From Sphingomonadales bacterium (lineage in GTDB: Bacteria; Pseudomonadota; Alphaproteobacteria; Sphingomonadales; Sphingomonadaceae), in contig JANYGX010000001.1 in assembly GCA_025362295.1 (NCBI GenBank), positions 1-64,000 of the forward strand: 64,000 bases of DNA, written 5' to 3'. Made by a program: the position numbers and the translations under genes. Positions 9,089 through 18,102 of this stretch are shown one piece after another. The first letter of the stretch is position 1, and each line of letters starts with the position of its first letter. A model generated the notes under the pieces. It had not been told where the DNA came from, made no database searches, and was given only the letters and a program-made list of their open reading frames with translations.

Positions 9089-9262
9089 ATGAATGATCAA
9101 GATGTCAAATTGGCAGCGCGTGACAAGCGATTGCGAGAGGCGCTGAAAACCAACTTGCGCCGCCGCAAAGCGCAGGCTCAGGTGCGGGAAGATGCCCCAC
9201 CAGAACAAACCACAGGTGTTGTTTATTCTGGTAGGGTTAAAGCAAACAAGCAGCCGGATTAG
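9089..9262 (+). CDS. small basic alphaproteobacterial-type protein
   Basis: 57-residue ORF starting MNDQDVKLAARDKRLREALK and continuing TNLRRRKAQAQVRED. The core (D/E)RL..AL+.NL+RRKAQ.R is a pattern I recall from short, highly basic conserved hypothetical proteins of alphaproteobacteria, which supports a real gene. It is strongly helical and positively charged, so RNA or DNA binding is conceivable but not shown. Its stop codon overlaps the stop of the convergent glutathione peroxidase gene by four bases. Confidence 0.6.
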   Translation: MNDQDVKLAARDKRLREALKTNLRRRKAQAQVREDAPPEQTTGVVYSGRVKANKQPD

Positions 9263-9852
9263 CTGCTGGCAAGAGCTTTTTCGATAGCACTTTTTACCTC
9301 TGGTTTATCAGGGTTGAGGCCAGCCCCAAACGACTGAACCAGCTTGCCATCCCGGCCGATAAGATATTTGTGAAAATTCCATTCCGGCGACTCACCGGTA
9401 ACATCGGCTGCCCATTTAAATACGGGAATGGCTTTGTCGCCCTTGACTACAGATTTCTCGCCCAGTGGAAACTTGATGTTGAATTTGGTGGTGCAAAAAT
9501 CTTTTATTTCCTTGTTGGTCTTGTATTCCTGACCCATGAAATCGCCTGATGGAACACCAACCACAGTGAAACCCTTGGCACCATAGGTATCCACAAGGGC
9601 TTGCAAACCAGCATATTGTGGTGTGTGGCCACAAAATGATGCGGTATTGACCAGCATCACCACTTTACCCTTGAACTGAGCAAGCGGCATCGGGTCGCCG
9701 TCAATGGCCGTGAGTGTAAAATCGTAGGCGGTGCGCTTGTCTGCGGTCATGGCAGGATCTTTCTTTGGCTTTGCATAGCTGTAAGCCGTGTAAGCAAGCG
9801 GCAGCAGGCATACGGCAGCGAGGGCAATGATGGCAGTGCGTTTTAACAACAT
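9259..9852 (-). CDS. glutathione peroxidase family protein, exported
   Basis: Thiol peroxidase that reduces hydroperoxides. 197 residues: a hydrophobic N-terminal signal or anchor (residues 5-25), then the GPx fold. The catalytic Cys sits in VNTASFCGHTPQYAGL, where the usual motif is NVASxCGxTPQY; the second motif WNFHKYLIGRDGK matches WNFxKFLIxxxG. A GDFMGQE motif, usually NQFxxQEP, is altered. The export signal places it in the periplasm. Good Shine-Dalgarno (AAAGGAG). Most bacterial homologues use thioredoxin rather than glutathione. Confidence 0.88.
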   Translation of the reverse strand: MLLKRTAIIALAAVCLLPLAYTAYSYAKPKKDPAMTADKRTAYDFTLTAIDGDPMPLAQFKGKVVMLVNTASFCGHTPQYAGLQALVDTYGAKGFTVVGVPSGDFMGQEYKTNKEIKDFCTTKFNIKFPLGEKSVVKGDKAIPVFKWAADVTGESPEWNFHKYLIGRDGKLVQSFGAGLNPDKPEVKSAIEKALASS

Positions 9853-9900
9853 AATAGTCTCCTTTGTTTAGTGATACGCTTAAAAGTCATAGGTGGATGA

Positions 9901-11685
9901 TCAGATTGGTGCCGTGGCAGTGGCCAGCCAAGTTTTTGTTTCATCCGGTAGTAGAGGCGTTAGTGTATCGCGCACCCTGGCATGATAAGCATTAAGCCAC
10001 AAGCGCTCGTGCGGGTTGAGTTGCGCGACGTCCACCAGCGTGCGGTCGATCGGCGCTAAAGTCAGCGTTTCAAATCCTAACATATCGCGTTCGTCATCAT
10101 GGTGTTTTTGTTCAGCCACCAGTACCAGATTCTCAATCCGAATACCGTAAGCGCCGGATTTGTAATAGCCGGGTTCATTCGATACAATCATGCCGGGCAT
10201 CAGCGGTATGTCAGATGAAGCTTTGGCAATGCGTTGCGGCCCTTCATGCACCGCGAGAAAACTTCCAACCCCGTGGCCAGTGCCGTGATCATAATCAAGC
10301 CCCGCCTGCCATAGCGGCATGCGGGCCAGTGTATCGAGGTTGCGGCCACTCGTGCCACTTGGAAAACGCGCTGTTGCAATGGCGATATGGCCACGCAGCA
10401 CGCGGGTAAAACGATCTTTTTCTTCTGTTCCAACCGTGCCAATCGCAATAGTGCGGGTGACATCCGTGGTGCCATCACGGTATTGTCCGCCTGAGTCGAT
10501 TAGGAACAATTCACCGTGCTGCAAGGGCCTGTTGGTCGACGGGGTTGAGCGGTAGTGCACAATTGCACCATTTGGTCCGGCACCAGAAATTGTATCGAAG
10601 CTGGTGTCGATGAGCTGGTTGGTTTCCGCGCGCAAACGATAAAGCTGATCGACAGCTTGCAGTTCATCGACTGTGCTTTTTGGCGCTTCAATACTCAGCC
10701 AGTGCAAAAAGCGCGTGAGCGCTGCCCCGTCTCGAATATGAGCAGCCTTAGTGCCAGCAATCTCTGTGGCATTTTTGCAGGCCTTGGCAAGAATGCATGG
10801 ATCAGCCGCGTCTATAATCGTTGCACCGGCACTTTCGAGGGTTGAAAATATGGCAGCTACTGTGGAATCCTTGTCAACCAGCACCGATTGCTTGCTGCGT
10901 CCGAGTGCCTGCAAAGCCTGCACAAATTCACAGCGCTCCTGAATGCTGATATGGTCACCCAAGGCGACACGAAGTGCCGGTGTGATCTTGGCGGCTTCCG
11001 TAAACAATATAGCTGTGCCATCGGCATTCAGCAGCGCGTAAGCGCGTGGCACAGGTGTGTGCTCGACATCCTGCCCGCGAATATTGAAAAGCCAGGCAAT
11101 TGAATCCAGCGCTGACACAACAGCAACCTCAGCACCAAGTGCAGCGATGGCCTTTCCCAGTTCGGTGCGTTTTTCAATCGAGGGTTTGCCAGCAAGTGCC
11201 TCTGGATGTGGATAGATTTCGGCAAGCGAAGCCTCTGGCTGATCAGGCCAGACGGCATCAACGGGATTGCCTTCAACCGCTTTCAACAGTGCGCCGACGG
11301 ATGCAAGTGCGGCACCCACAGTCTTTACCCAGCCAGTGCTGTGATACCATGGGTCGTAACCAATCACATCGCCTGCCTTCACGTGCGCCTTCAGCCAGTC
11401 CGCGTGTGTCACCTCTGGCACGGGCTCGTAACTGTAGAGCGCACCATCCACTTGTGCGCGCACCTGCAAGGTATAGCGGCCATCCGTAAACATGGCTGCG
11501 GTATCGTGGAGGACAATGGCCGAGCCAGCTGAACCGGCAAAGCCGGTCAACCATTCCAGCCGTTTGGCATAGGCGCCCACATATTCGCTCATATGCTCGT
11601 CTGTGAGTGGCACGACAAAACCAGCCATACCAAGAGTCTTCAAATGTTGGCGGAGTGCCGATAATTTTTCTTTGGAGTGAGACAT
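9901..11685 (-). CDS. pepP: M24 family Xaa-Pro aminopeptidase
   Basis: Cytosolic metallopeptidase that removes an N-terminal residue followed by proline. 594 residues, the long aminopeptidase-P1 form with two creatinase-like N-terminal domains (about 1-300) before the catalytic pita-bread domain. Metal ligands are visible: two Asp in LIDSGGQYRDGTTDVTRT, His in GTGHGVGS, Glu in SNEPGYY and Glu in YGIRIENLV. A C-terminal extension (PHERLWLNAYHARVRDTL) is typical of the P1 subgroup. Single gene, divergent from the oligopeptidase at 11763. The symbol is by family, not by orthology test. Confidence 0.9.
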   Translation of the reverse strand: MSHSKEKLSALRQHLKTLGMAGFVVPLTDEHMSEYVGAYAKRLEWLTGFAGSAGSAIVLHDTAAMFTDGRYTLQVRAQVDGALYSYEPVPEVTHADWLKAHVKAGDVIGYDPWYHSTGWVKTVGAALASVGALLKAVEGNPVDAVWPDQPEASLAEIYPHPEALAGKPSIEKRTELGKAIAALGAEVAVVSALDSIAWLFNIRGQDVEHTPVPRAYALLNADGTAILFTEAAKITPALRVALGDHISIQERCEFVQALQALGRSKQSVLVDKDSTVAAIFSTLESAGATIIDAADPCILAKACKNATEIAGTKAAHIRDGAALTRFLHWLSIEAPKSTVDELQAVDQLYRLRAETNQLIDTSFDTISGAGPNGAIVHYRSTPSTNRPLQHGELFLIDSGGQYRDGTTDVTRTIAIGTVGTEEKDRFTRVLRGHIAIATARFPSGTSGRNLDTLARMPLWQAGLDYDHGTGHGVGSFLAVHEGPQRIAKASSDIPLMPGMIVSNEPGYYKSGAYGIRIENLVLVAEQKHHDDERDMLGFETLTLAPIDRTLVDVAQLNPHERLWLNAYHARVRDTLTPLLPDETKTWLATATAPI

Positions 11686-11762
11686 TATGAGAATCTATCC
11701 GTTTGATATTTAACGCAGTCAACTATATTCTAACTATATAGATCAATTCAAAGGAACTGACA

Positions 11763-13910
11763 ATGAAGCGTCGTGCTGTTCTCAAGGCCCTGGCCGTTAC
11801 CTCAACCAGCCTTTTACCCATAACCAGTTTTGCCAAACAGATGAAAGAATTTACCTTGCCCACACCGCCCGTCGCCAACCGTATTGCACACAGCTACAGC
11901 CGTCACGGCTACACAATTACTGACCCTTATTTCTGGCTGAAAGACCAAGGTTACCCAAAGGTCACCGAGAAGCCGGTGCTGGACTATCTCAAAGCCGAAA
12001 ACAGCTACCGCGAGGCCATTATGGCACCGAATCAAGCGGTGACGGATCAGCTTTTTGCTGAATTGAAGGCTCGGGTCAAAGACGACGATGCCAGTGTGCC
12101 ACAGAAAGACGGCGCGTTCATCTATCAGTCACGCTTTGCGCCGCAGTCGCAATACCGTACCTGGGTGCGCTGGCCGGTTGGCAAAACGGCGGCCGATGAA
12201 GCCATCATTCTCGATGAACCAACACTGGCCAAGGGCCATGAGTATTTTCGCCTTGGCGGCCACAGTGTGTCCGAAGACGGACGGTTGATCGCTTATTCTA
12301 CCGACACAAATGGCAGTGAGCGTTTCACAATCAGGGTGCGGGATTTGGTGAGTGGCCGCGACCTGGACGATACGATTGATGGCAGTATTGGTGCGCCGGT
12401 CTGGCAGACCGATGGAAAGGCTTTTGTCTGGCAGGAGCTGTCACCAGAATGGCGCTCTTTCCGCACACGCCTGCATGTGCTTGGCACCGATCCCAAAAAC
12501 GATGCTGTACTCTACGAGGAAAAAGACACGGGCTTTTCTGTGGGCGTTGGGCTTACGACTTCAAAAAAATGGCTGGTGCTGAACACTGGCGACAACATCA
12601 CATCAGAGGTGCGGTTGATACCGGCAGATAATTTCAAGGCAGCGCCGCGATTGGTATCCGCACGACGCGAGGGCCACCAATATGAGGTTGATGAGCGGGA
12701 GGCTGTGCTTTATATTCGGACCAACGATCATCATATCAATTTTCGGGTGGCGACAGCGCCGGTGGCAACACCGGAAGAAACTCACTGGCAAGATTTGATT
12801 GCCGGCAGCGACGATCATTATATTACGGGTCTTGAGTCGCATAAAAATGTGCTGGTTATCGAGGAGAAGATTGCCGGCCTCGAACACGTGCGCTTGCGCG
12901 GCTATGATGGTCACGAACACCGCATTGCTTTTCCTGAACCAGCCTACACAACCAGCGTTTCAAACAATCCGGATTATGAAATTGTCCAGCTGCGCCTGAG
13001 TTATGCCTCGATGATCACGCCGACAACGGTCTATGATTATGATTTGATGACACGCACACTTGTAAGCCGCAAGGTTCAGGAAATTCCGTCCGGCTACGAT
13101 AAAACACAATACGCAACTGAACGCCTGCAAGCACCAGGCCGCGATGGTAAACTGGTGCCGGTTTCGATTGTGTATAAAAAAACGCGTGGCACCAAAGCGG
13201 GGCCACTGCATCTTTATGCCTACGGCTCTTATGGGTATGCGGTGCCACCGAATTTTTCAGCCAGCCGATTGTCACTGCTTGATCGCGGCTTTGCCTATGC
13301 CATTGCCCATGTGCGCGGCGGCGATGACCTTGGCTACGGCTGGTATCTGCAAGGCAAAACCCACAACCGAAAAAATACCTTCAACGATTATGTGGATGTC
13401 GCAAAATTCCTGATTGAAAAAGGGTACACAAAAGCTGGTGATATCAGTTGCGAAGGCCGCTCGGCAGGTGGTCAGGTGATGGGGGCCATCACCAACATGG
13501 CACCAGAACTGTGGCGGGCGGTGATTGCCGACGTGCCGTTTGTCGATGTGATGAACACCATGCAGGATGAAAGCTTGCCACTAACGCCCGGTGAGTGGCC
13601 GGAGTGGGGCAATCCGATCAAAAACAAAGCTGACTTTGATTATATGATGAGCTATTCGCCCTATGAAAACGTGTCGGCCAAGGCCTATCCAAACATGTGG
13701 ATTTCTGGTGGCCTCAACGACCCGCGCGTGACGTATTGGGAACCTGCAAAGTGGGCCGCGAAGTTGCGCCATGACAAGACCGATCACAACCTGTTGCTGG
13801 TCAAAATCAATATGGGTGCCGGGCACGGCGGCAAATCCGGCCGTTATGACAGTCTGCTGGAGACTGCACAAGAATACACCTTTTTGCTCAAAAGTTTTCA
13901 TATGATCTGA
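11763..13910 (+). CDS. S9 prolyl oligopeptidase family protease (oligopeptidase B-like), exported
   Basis: Serine peptidase cleaving short peptides, in the oligopeptidase B group usually after basic residues. 715 residues: an N-terminal MKRRAVLKALAV twin-arginine-like signal, a seven-bladed propeller (about 90-440), and the alpha/beta-hydrolase domain. The catalytic Ser is in CEGRSAGGQVMG, Asp in SGGLNDPRVTYWEPAKW and His in GAGHGGKSGRYD. The conserved YGSYGYAVPPNFS and AHVRGGDDLGYGWY are present. Start ATG with AAAGGA upstream. It is followed after 34 bases by the KDPG aldolase gene on the same strand. Confidence 0.9.
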   Translation: MKRRAVLKALAVTSTSLLPITSFAKQMKEFTLPTPPVANRIAHSYSRHGYTITDPYFWLKDQGYPKVTEKPVLDYLKAENSYREAIMAPNQAVTDQLFAELKARVKDDDASVPQKDGAFIYQSRFAPQSQYRTWVRWPVGKTAADEAIILDEPTLAKGHEYFRLGGHSVSEDGRLIAYSTDTNGSERFTIRVRDLVSGRDLDDTIDGSIGAPVWQTDGKAFVWQELSPEWRSFRTRLHVLGTDPKNDAVLYEEKDTGFSVGVGLTTSKKWLVLNTGDNITSEVRLIPADNFKAAPRLVSARREGHQYEVDEREAVLYIRTNDHHINFRVATAPVATPEETHWQDLIAGSDDHYITGLESHKNVLVIEEKIAGLEHVRLRGYDGHEHRIAFPEPAYTTSVSNNPDYEIVQLRLSYASMITPTTVYDYDLMTRTLVSRKVQEIPSGYDKTQYATERLQAPGRDGKLVPVSIVYKKTRGTKAGPLHLYAYGSYGYAVPPNFSASRLSLLDRGFAYAIAHVRGGDDLGYGWYLQGKTHNRKNTFNDYVDVAKFLIEKGYTKAGDISCEGRSAGGQVMGAITNMAPELWRAVIADVPFVDVMNTMQDESLPLTPGEWPEWGNPIKNKADFDYMMSYSPYENVSAKAYPNMWISGGLNDPRVTYWEPAKWAAKLRHDKTDHNLLLVKINMGAGHGGKSGRYDSLLETAQEYTFLLKSFHMI

Positions 13911-13944
13911 TTACGACGACCACAATAACGAAAGACAAAAATTC

Positions 13945-14565
13945 ATGACATACCTTGCTGATATTCTGATGCGTGCCCGGGTGATGCCCGTGCTTGCCAT
14001 CAAAACTCTTGCCGATGCCGTGCCAATGGCTGAGGCATTGATGCGCGGTGGTGCAACGGCTATTGAGGTCACATTGCGCACGCCTGTCGCTCTTGATGCC
14101 ATCACGGCCATCAGAAAAGCCTTGCCCGGCTTGTGTGTGGGATCAGGGACTGTGCTCAACCCCCACGATCTGAAGGCATCAGCGGATGCAGGGGCTGCAT
14201 TTGCTGTGTCTCCTGGGCTCACGCTGTCGTTGCTGCAAGCAGGATCAACTTCAATCACGCCGCTGTTGCCGGGCATCGCCTCGGCATCCGAGCTCATGCT
14301 TGGACTTGAAGCAGGCTATACGGTTTTCAAGCTTTTCCCAGCGGAGGCGGCAGGCGGTATACCCATGCTTAAATCACTGGCCGGGCCATTTGCCAGCGCG
14401 CGGTTTTGCCCGACGGGTGGCATCACCATCAGCAATGCGCCACAGTATCTTGCACTTTCCAATGTGTTGTGTGTGGGTGGTTCGTGGCTGGTTGATGACC
14501 GAATTGTAGCCGACCGGCAATGGGACGTCGTGAGCGAACGCATGCGCCTGGCATTGGCTCAATAA
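13945..14565 (+). CDS. eda: 2-dehydro-3-deoxy-phosphogluconate aldolase
   Basis: Class I aldolase that splits KDPG to pyruvate and glyceraldehyde 3-phosphate in the Entner-Doudoroff pathway; many also act on 4-hydroxy-2-oxoglutarate. 206 residues, usual length. Motifs: IEVTLRTPVAL with the catalytic Glu, GSGTVLNP, and the Schiff-base Lys in YTVFKLFPAE, followed by FCPTGGIT for phosphate binding. No other Entner-Doudoroff gene is nearby; pgi lies about 13 kb away. It could be co-transcribed with the oligopeptidase upstream. Confidence 0.9.
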   Translation: MTYLADILMRARVMPVLAIKTLADAVPMAEALMRGGATAIEVTLRTPVALDAITAIRKALPGLCVGSGTVLNPHDLKASADAGAAFAVSPGLTLSLLQAGSTSITPLLPGIASASELMLGLEAGYTVFKLFPAEAAGGIPMLKSLAGPFASARFCPTGGITISNAPQYLALSNVLCVGGSWLVDDRIVADRQWDVVSERMRLALAQ

Positions 14566-14662
14566 TTCAATACAACTTTAGATTGAAAATAATATTCAAA
14601 TAAAACAATAAAAAATAGTGTTATATTTTTTATTTTAACCTTTCTTTAACTATTAAACCCGT

Positions 14663-14807
14663 ATAGGTTGTTACAGGAAGCTTGATACAACTGCCCTCCT
14701 GAACGTCAGACCCTCACATCCCACCACGAGACGTGGTTGGTCAGGCTTCCACCCAGCCGGCACAAACACTTACAGGCCGCGATGCTTAAAAACATCGCGG
14801 CTTTTTT
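14663..14807 (+). ncRNA. candidate small RNA ending in a strong intrinsic terminator
   Basis: The 300-base gap between eda and thpR has an AT-rich left half, a possible -10 TATAGG at about 14662, then about 135 GC-richer bases containing ACTGCCCTCCTGAACG (with an anti-Shine-Dalgarno CCTCC), a small hairpin ACCACG-AGA-CGTGGT, and at the end a perfect 9-bp stem GCCGCGATG/CATCGCGGC (14776-14784, 14793-14801) followed by six T. No ORF fits. This shape (promoter, exposed CCUCC, rho-independent terminator) is that of Hfq-type small RNAs. The terminator alone could belong to eda, about 210 bases upstream. Start point is a guess. Confidence 0.5.
14776..14807 (+). terminator. rho-independent terminator
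   Basis: Perfect 9-bp stem GCCGCGATG with CATCGCGGC, an 8-base loop CTTAAAAA, then TTTTTT. It ends the candidate small RNA and also insulates thpR from eda. Confidence 0.85.
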
Positions 14808-14866
14808 ATTTCACAAAATCTGTTTAGGCTGATCTGCATATATTTTACCAACACCGGGAGCATGCC

Positions 14867-15400
14867 ATGATCAGACTGTTTGTTGGTATCGACCCGCCGG
14901 ATCGAATCAAAACAGCTTTGGTTTCACTAATGGGCAACATTGCTGGTGCGCGCTGGCAAAGTTACGAGCAACTGCATATCACCCTCAGATTTATCGGCGA
15001 AGTTGATCATCATAGTGCCAATGACGTGGTGGCGGCACTCGGCAGCCTTCATCATCCAGGCTTTGAGGTGGCGGTCGCTGGCACCGGCAGTTTTGATAAA
15101 CGTGGACGGTTACATACCTTGTGGGCTGGCGTTGAGCCGGAAGCGTTGCTGCGCACACTCCACAACAAGGTTGATCAAAGTCTTAAATATATCGGCATGA
15201 AGCCGGATACACGACAGTTTCGCCCACACATAACATTGGCACGCCTTGGGAGTTTGACCGGGCCGCTGCACGGATTTTTGGAGACCAATGGCGGGCTATC
15301 ATTGCCACCATTTACAGTGGATGCTGTGTGTCTGTACGAAAGCCAGCTCACAAGTGCTGGGCCGGTTTATGCCATTGTAGAGCGCTACACCCTGGATTGA
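14867..15400 (+). CDS. thpR: RNA 2',3'-cyclic phosphodiesterase
   Basis: 2H-phosphoesterase that opens 2',3'-cyclic phosphates at RNA ends (LigT/ThpR family). 177 residues. It has the two HxTx motifs: HITL in QLHITLRFIGEVD (about residue 41) and HITL in FRPHITLARLG (about 124), and the typical start MIRLFVGIDPP. ATG start behind GGGAG. Its last 16 bases overlap the convergent phosphatase gene. Confidence 0.9.
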   Translation: MIRLFVGIDPPDRIKTALVSLMGNIAGARWQSYEQLHITLRFIGEVDHHSANDVVAALGSLHHPGFEVAVAGTGSFDKRGRLHTLWAGVEPEALLRTLHNKVDQSLKYIGMKPDTRQFRPHITLARLGSLTGPLHGFLETNGGLSLPPFTVDAVCLYESQLTSAGPVYAIVERYTLD

Positions 15401-15840
15401 AGGCTTGCCAGAAACGCCTTCGCACCGGTGTTAACTAAATCCCATGTCTCATCAAACGCACTGTCCGGTCCGTAGTAGGGGTCAGGCACCTCATGGTCTC
15501 CAAGCAGCATTGCAATCTTAGCCGTTGCATCTGCTGGTGCCAAGGCTTTAACATTGGCGAGGTTGCTTTTGTCCATCACTATAATATGGCTGAACTTATA
15601 AAAATCATCGGGTTCCACCAGCCGCGCCTTAAGGCCGCTGATATCGATGCCATGGTGTTTGGCGACCGCAATCGATCGTGGGTCTGGCGCGCGACCGAGA
15701 TGCCAATCACCAGTGCCTGCGGAATCGATGTCCATAGCAACGCCAGCCTCAGCGGCTGCTTGGCGCAAAGCCGCCTCTGCTAATGGAGAACGGCAAATAT
15801 TGCCAAGGCAAACGCAGAGAACAGCTGGTATTTTTGTCAT
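15385..15840 (-). CDS. low molecular weight protein-tyrosine phosphatase
   Basis: Dephosphorylates phosphotyrosine. About 151 residues from the ATG at 15840, which has GGAT eight bases upstream; an ATG at 15870 would add ten residues with no Shine-Dalgarno. The P-loop CLGNICRSP (C-x5-R-S) is at the N-terminus and the general-acid Asp is in VPDPYYG near residue 120, as in the family. In bacteria such enzymes often act on polysaccharide tyrosine kinases or on arsenate; a polysaccharide gene group lies about 8 kb away but no kinase is seen in the window. Confidence 0.9.
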   Translation of the reverse strand: MTKIPAVLCVCLGNICRSPLAEAALRQAAAEAGVAMDIDSAGTGDWHLGRAPDPRSIAVAKHHGIDISGLKARLVEPDDFYKFSHIIVMDKSNLANVKALAPADATAKIAMLLGDHEVPDPYYGPDSAFDETWDLVNTGAKAFLASLQSRV

Positions 15841-15927
15841 GAGTTCATCCAATTGATTTGGTGATGACATAGCAACATGCTAACGTTGCGCCAACAGACG
15901 ATTTGTGACAGCCAAAAAGGATATGCC

Positions 15928-16710
15928 ATGAGCCTTAAAATTGAGGAGTTGTTTTCCGTTCGCGGCAAGGTGGCTTTGATCACTGGCGGTTCGCGCGGCA
16001 TTGGTGAGATGATCGCACGTGGCTATGTAGAAAATGGGGCTAAAGTCTATATTTCATCGCGCAAGGCTGCGGTCTGCAATGAGATCGCAACCGAGCTTTC
16101 AAAACATGGCACCTGCATTGCCTTGCCAGTTGACTTGAGCGGCATGGCTGGTGTTGAGGCGCTTGCAGCAGAGATGGCAAAACATGAGAGCAAACTGGAT
16201 ATTCTAGTTAACAATGCTGGTGCCAGCTGGGGTGCTGGCTTTGCCGACTTCCCGGAAAGTGGCTGGGACAAGGTGATGGACCTTAATGTGAAATCTGTTT
16301 TCTTTCTAAGCCAGAAACTGCTGCCGTTATTGCAGGCGGCGGGCAGTGCTGATAATTTTGCGCGGATCATCAATATTGGATCGATCGACGGCATGCATGT
16401 CAGTGGCATTGAAACCTACAGCTATGCCGCTTCAAAAGCCGCTGTGCTTCATATGACTAAAATGATGGCGAAATATCTTGCAAAACATCATATTGCCGTG
16501 AATGCCATTGCACCCGGCTATTTTCCATCACAGATGACAGCGGGCATCAGTGATGAGCAAAAAACCGCATCGCTTGCACACACGCCAATGCATCGTATGG
16601 GAGCGGCTCATGATATGGCAGGCTTGGCGATTTATCTTGGCTCAAAAGCGTCGAGCTTTGTCTGTGGCAGTGTGATCGCTTGCGACGGCGGCTACGCAAC
16701 GACAGCTTAA
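15928..16710 (+). CDS. short-chain dehydrogenase/reductase
   Basis: NAD(P)-dependent oxidoreductase, 260 residues from the ATG at 15928, which has AAGGA at good spacing (an ATG 17 codons upstream is less likely). Rossmann motif TGGSRGIG near residue 17, NNAG near 90, and catalytic Ser, Tyr, Lys in INIGSIDG and YSYAASK. The C-terminus GSVIACDGGYAT is typical of classical SDRs close to 3-oxoacyl-ACP reductase or polyol/gluconate dehydrogenases. Substrate unknown. Single gene. Confidence 0.88.
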   Translation: MSLKIEELFSVRGKVALITGGSRGIGEMIARGYVENGAKVYISSRKAAVCNEIATELSKHGTCIALPVDLSGMAGVEALAAEMAKHESKLDILVNNAGASWGAGFADFPESGWDKVMDLNVKSVFFLSQKLLPLLQAAGSADNFARIINIGSIDGMHVSGIETYSYAASKAAVLHMTKMMAKYLAKHHIAVNAIAPGYFPSQMTAGISDEQKTASLAHTPMHRMGAAHDMAGLAIYLGSKASSFVCGSVIACDGGYATTA

Positions 16711-16805
16711 ATGAAAGGTTTTTAGCGTAAAAATAGCTTGTGATCTTCCCTTGTCGGAGAGGATATACAGATTTATTCTTGCAGCCTTTTAGATTGGTTC
16801 ACCAT

Positions 16806-16833
16806 CGTCATCCTAGCAAAGGCTTGTATCCAC
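16806..16833. repeat. dispersed repeat copy inside the 3' end of tilS
   Basis: CGTCATCCTAGCAAAGGCTT is a diverged copy of the repeat at 60472 and 2829. Read on the minus strand it encodes the last residues of TilS (GYKPLLG) and contains its stop codon, so the element is part of the coding sequence. Confidence 0.6.
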
Positions 16834-18100
16834 TTTCGTCAAAACCGATAAAACGGGCAGCGCAATCAGCACGGCCAAGCCCAAGCGTCGGCGCGGCCAG
16901 CACGTCGTTTTCATGCCAAAGTGCCGGTTGGGTTTGAGCCAGCGTTGCATGTATTTTTGCTGGCAGGTGTTTGTGAATAGACAATCGGCCGGTTTCGCCA
17001 AGCATTGCAATAAAGCTGCCTGTCGGCATATTCTTGGCAGTGATGTGAAAGCGTCCATCCCAAATAATGCTGTGCTGATTCTGAACAAGGTGCACCACGT
17101 GCTTGATCGCTCTTGGTTCGCGCAGTAACACCAGATCATCCCCCTGTGCTGCAAGCATAGCGCCGCCAAGTGTGGCCGCTTTAAATTCAGTATTGCAAAC
17201 TTCAGTCATCAGCCGCAGCGTATCGGCGCGGCGCGGCACGGTAACGGCACCAGAGGCCGCCTGCAAAGCGGCCAGCACCACACGGCGCGCCAGTTCGTCT
17301 GGCCATGCAGCGAGGTTCAGCCGATTATGCAACACGATTTTACCGTAATTGTCCCATGTCATATGCGCATGAATTTTTTCCAGGGTCCATGCTTCAAGTG
17401 CCGCGTGCGCGGATGCAAGCGCCGTGGCTGACTGAATGATCGTCTCATGTGTCAAGCCCGGCAGCGGCGGGTTGGCCAGCAGGGTGCGCACCTTAATACG
17501 GTCAAAGCGCACATCTTGATTGGAAGGGTCTTCGATCCACGCCTGATTGTTTGCGGTAAGATAGGTGCGCAGGTCGTCCCGTGGTGTGTCCAGCAAGGGC
17601 CGCACCAGCAAAAGGTCAAGCCCGGCAAGCAAATGCCTGACGGGCTTCATCGCTGACAATCCTGGAAGCCCAGCGCCGCGTGCCAGGCGAAGCAGCACAG
17701 TTTCAGCCTGATCTTCCTTGTGGTGGGCCGTGAGCAGAACTGTTGCACCAATCTCGGCACACGCAGCGGACAGTAATTGGTAGCGTGCGGCGCGGGCTTC
17801 TGCCTGAATGTTGGTGGCGGGTTTGGGCCCATTCCAGACCAGTGTTCTGTGCGGGATCCCGTGCTTGGCCAGCCACGTGCCCACCTGAACCGCCTCGGCA
17901 ACGCTGCCCTGACGCAGGCCGTGATCGACAGTCAAGGCATGCACACGTCCTGGAAAAACAGCGGCCACTAGCAAGGTAAGCGCCATGCTGTCTGCACCGC
18001 CGGAAACGGCAACAGCAAGAATGCGTGTGTTTGCATCGGGCACAAGGCTCAGAATGCGTTTTTTTATGTCGTTTAGAACAGTCGAATTTTTATCTGCCAT
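16808..18100 (-). CDS. tilS: tRNA(Ile)-lysidine synthase
   Basis: Joins lysine to cytidine 34 of the CAU-anticodon tRNA-Ile with ATP. 430 residues. The N-type ATP pyrophosphatase P-loop SGGADSMALTLL is at about residues 33-44; TAHHKEDQAETVLLRLARG and the substrate-binding DPSNQDVRFDRIKVR follow. The C-terminal domain is present but weakly conserved. The final residues and stop lie in a dispersed repeat, so the natural C-terminus may have been altered. It begins two bases after the HD-domain gene, likely an operon. Confidence 0.92.
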   Translation of the reverse strand: MADKNSTVLNDIKKRILSLVPDANTRILAVAVSGGADSMALTLLVAAVFPGRVHALTVDHGLRQGSVAEAVQVGTWLAKHGIPHRTLVWNGPKPATNIQAEARAARYQLLSAACAEIGATVLLTAHHKEDQAETVLLRLARGAGLPGLSAMKPVRHLLAGLDLLLVRPLLDTPRDDLRTYLTANNQAWIEDPSNQDVRFDRIKVRTLLANPPLPGLTHETIIQSATALASAHAALEAWTLEKIHAHMTWDNYGKIVLHNRLNLAAWPDELARRVVLAALQAASGAVTVPRRADTLRLMTEVCNTEFKAATLGGAMLAAQGDDLVLLREPRAIKHVVHLVQNQHSIIWDGRFHITAKNMPTGSFIAMLGETGRLSIHKHLPAKIHATLAQTQPALWHENDVLAAPTLGLGRADCAARFIGFDESGYKPLLG

Positions 18101-18102
18101 GT

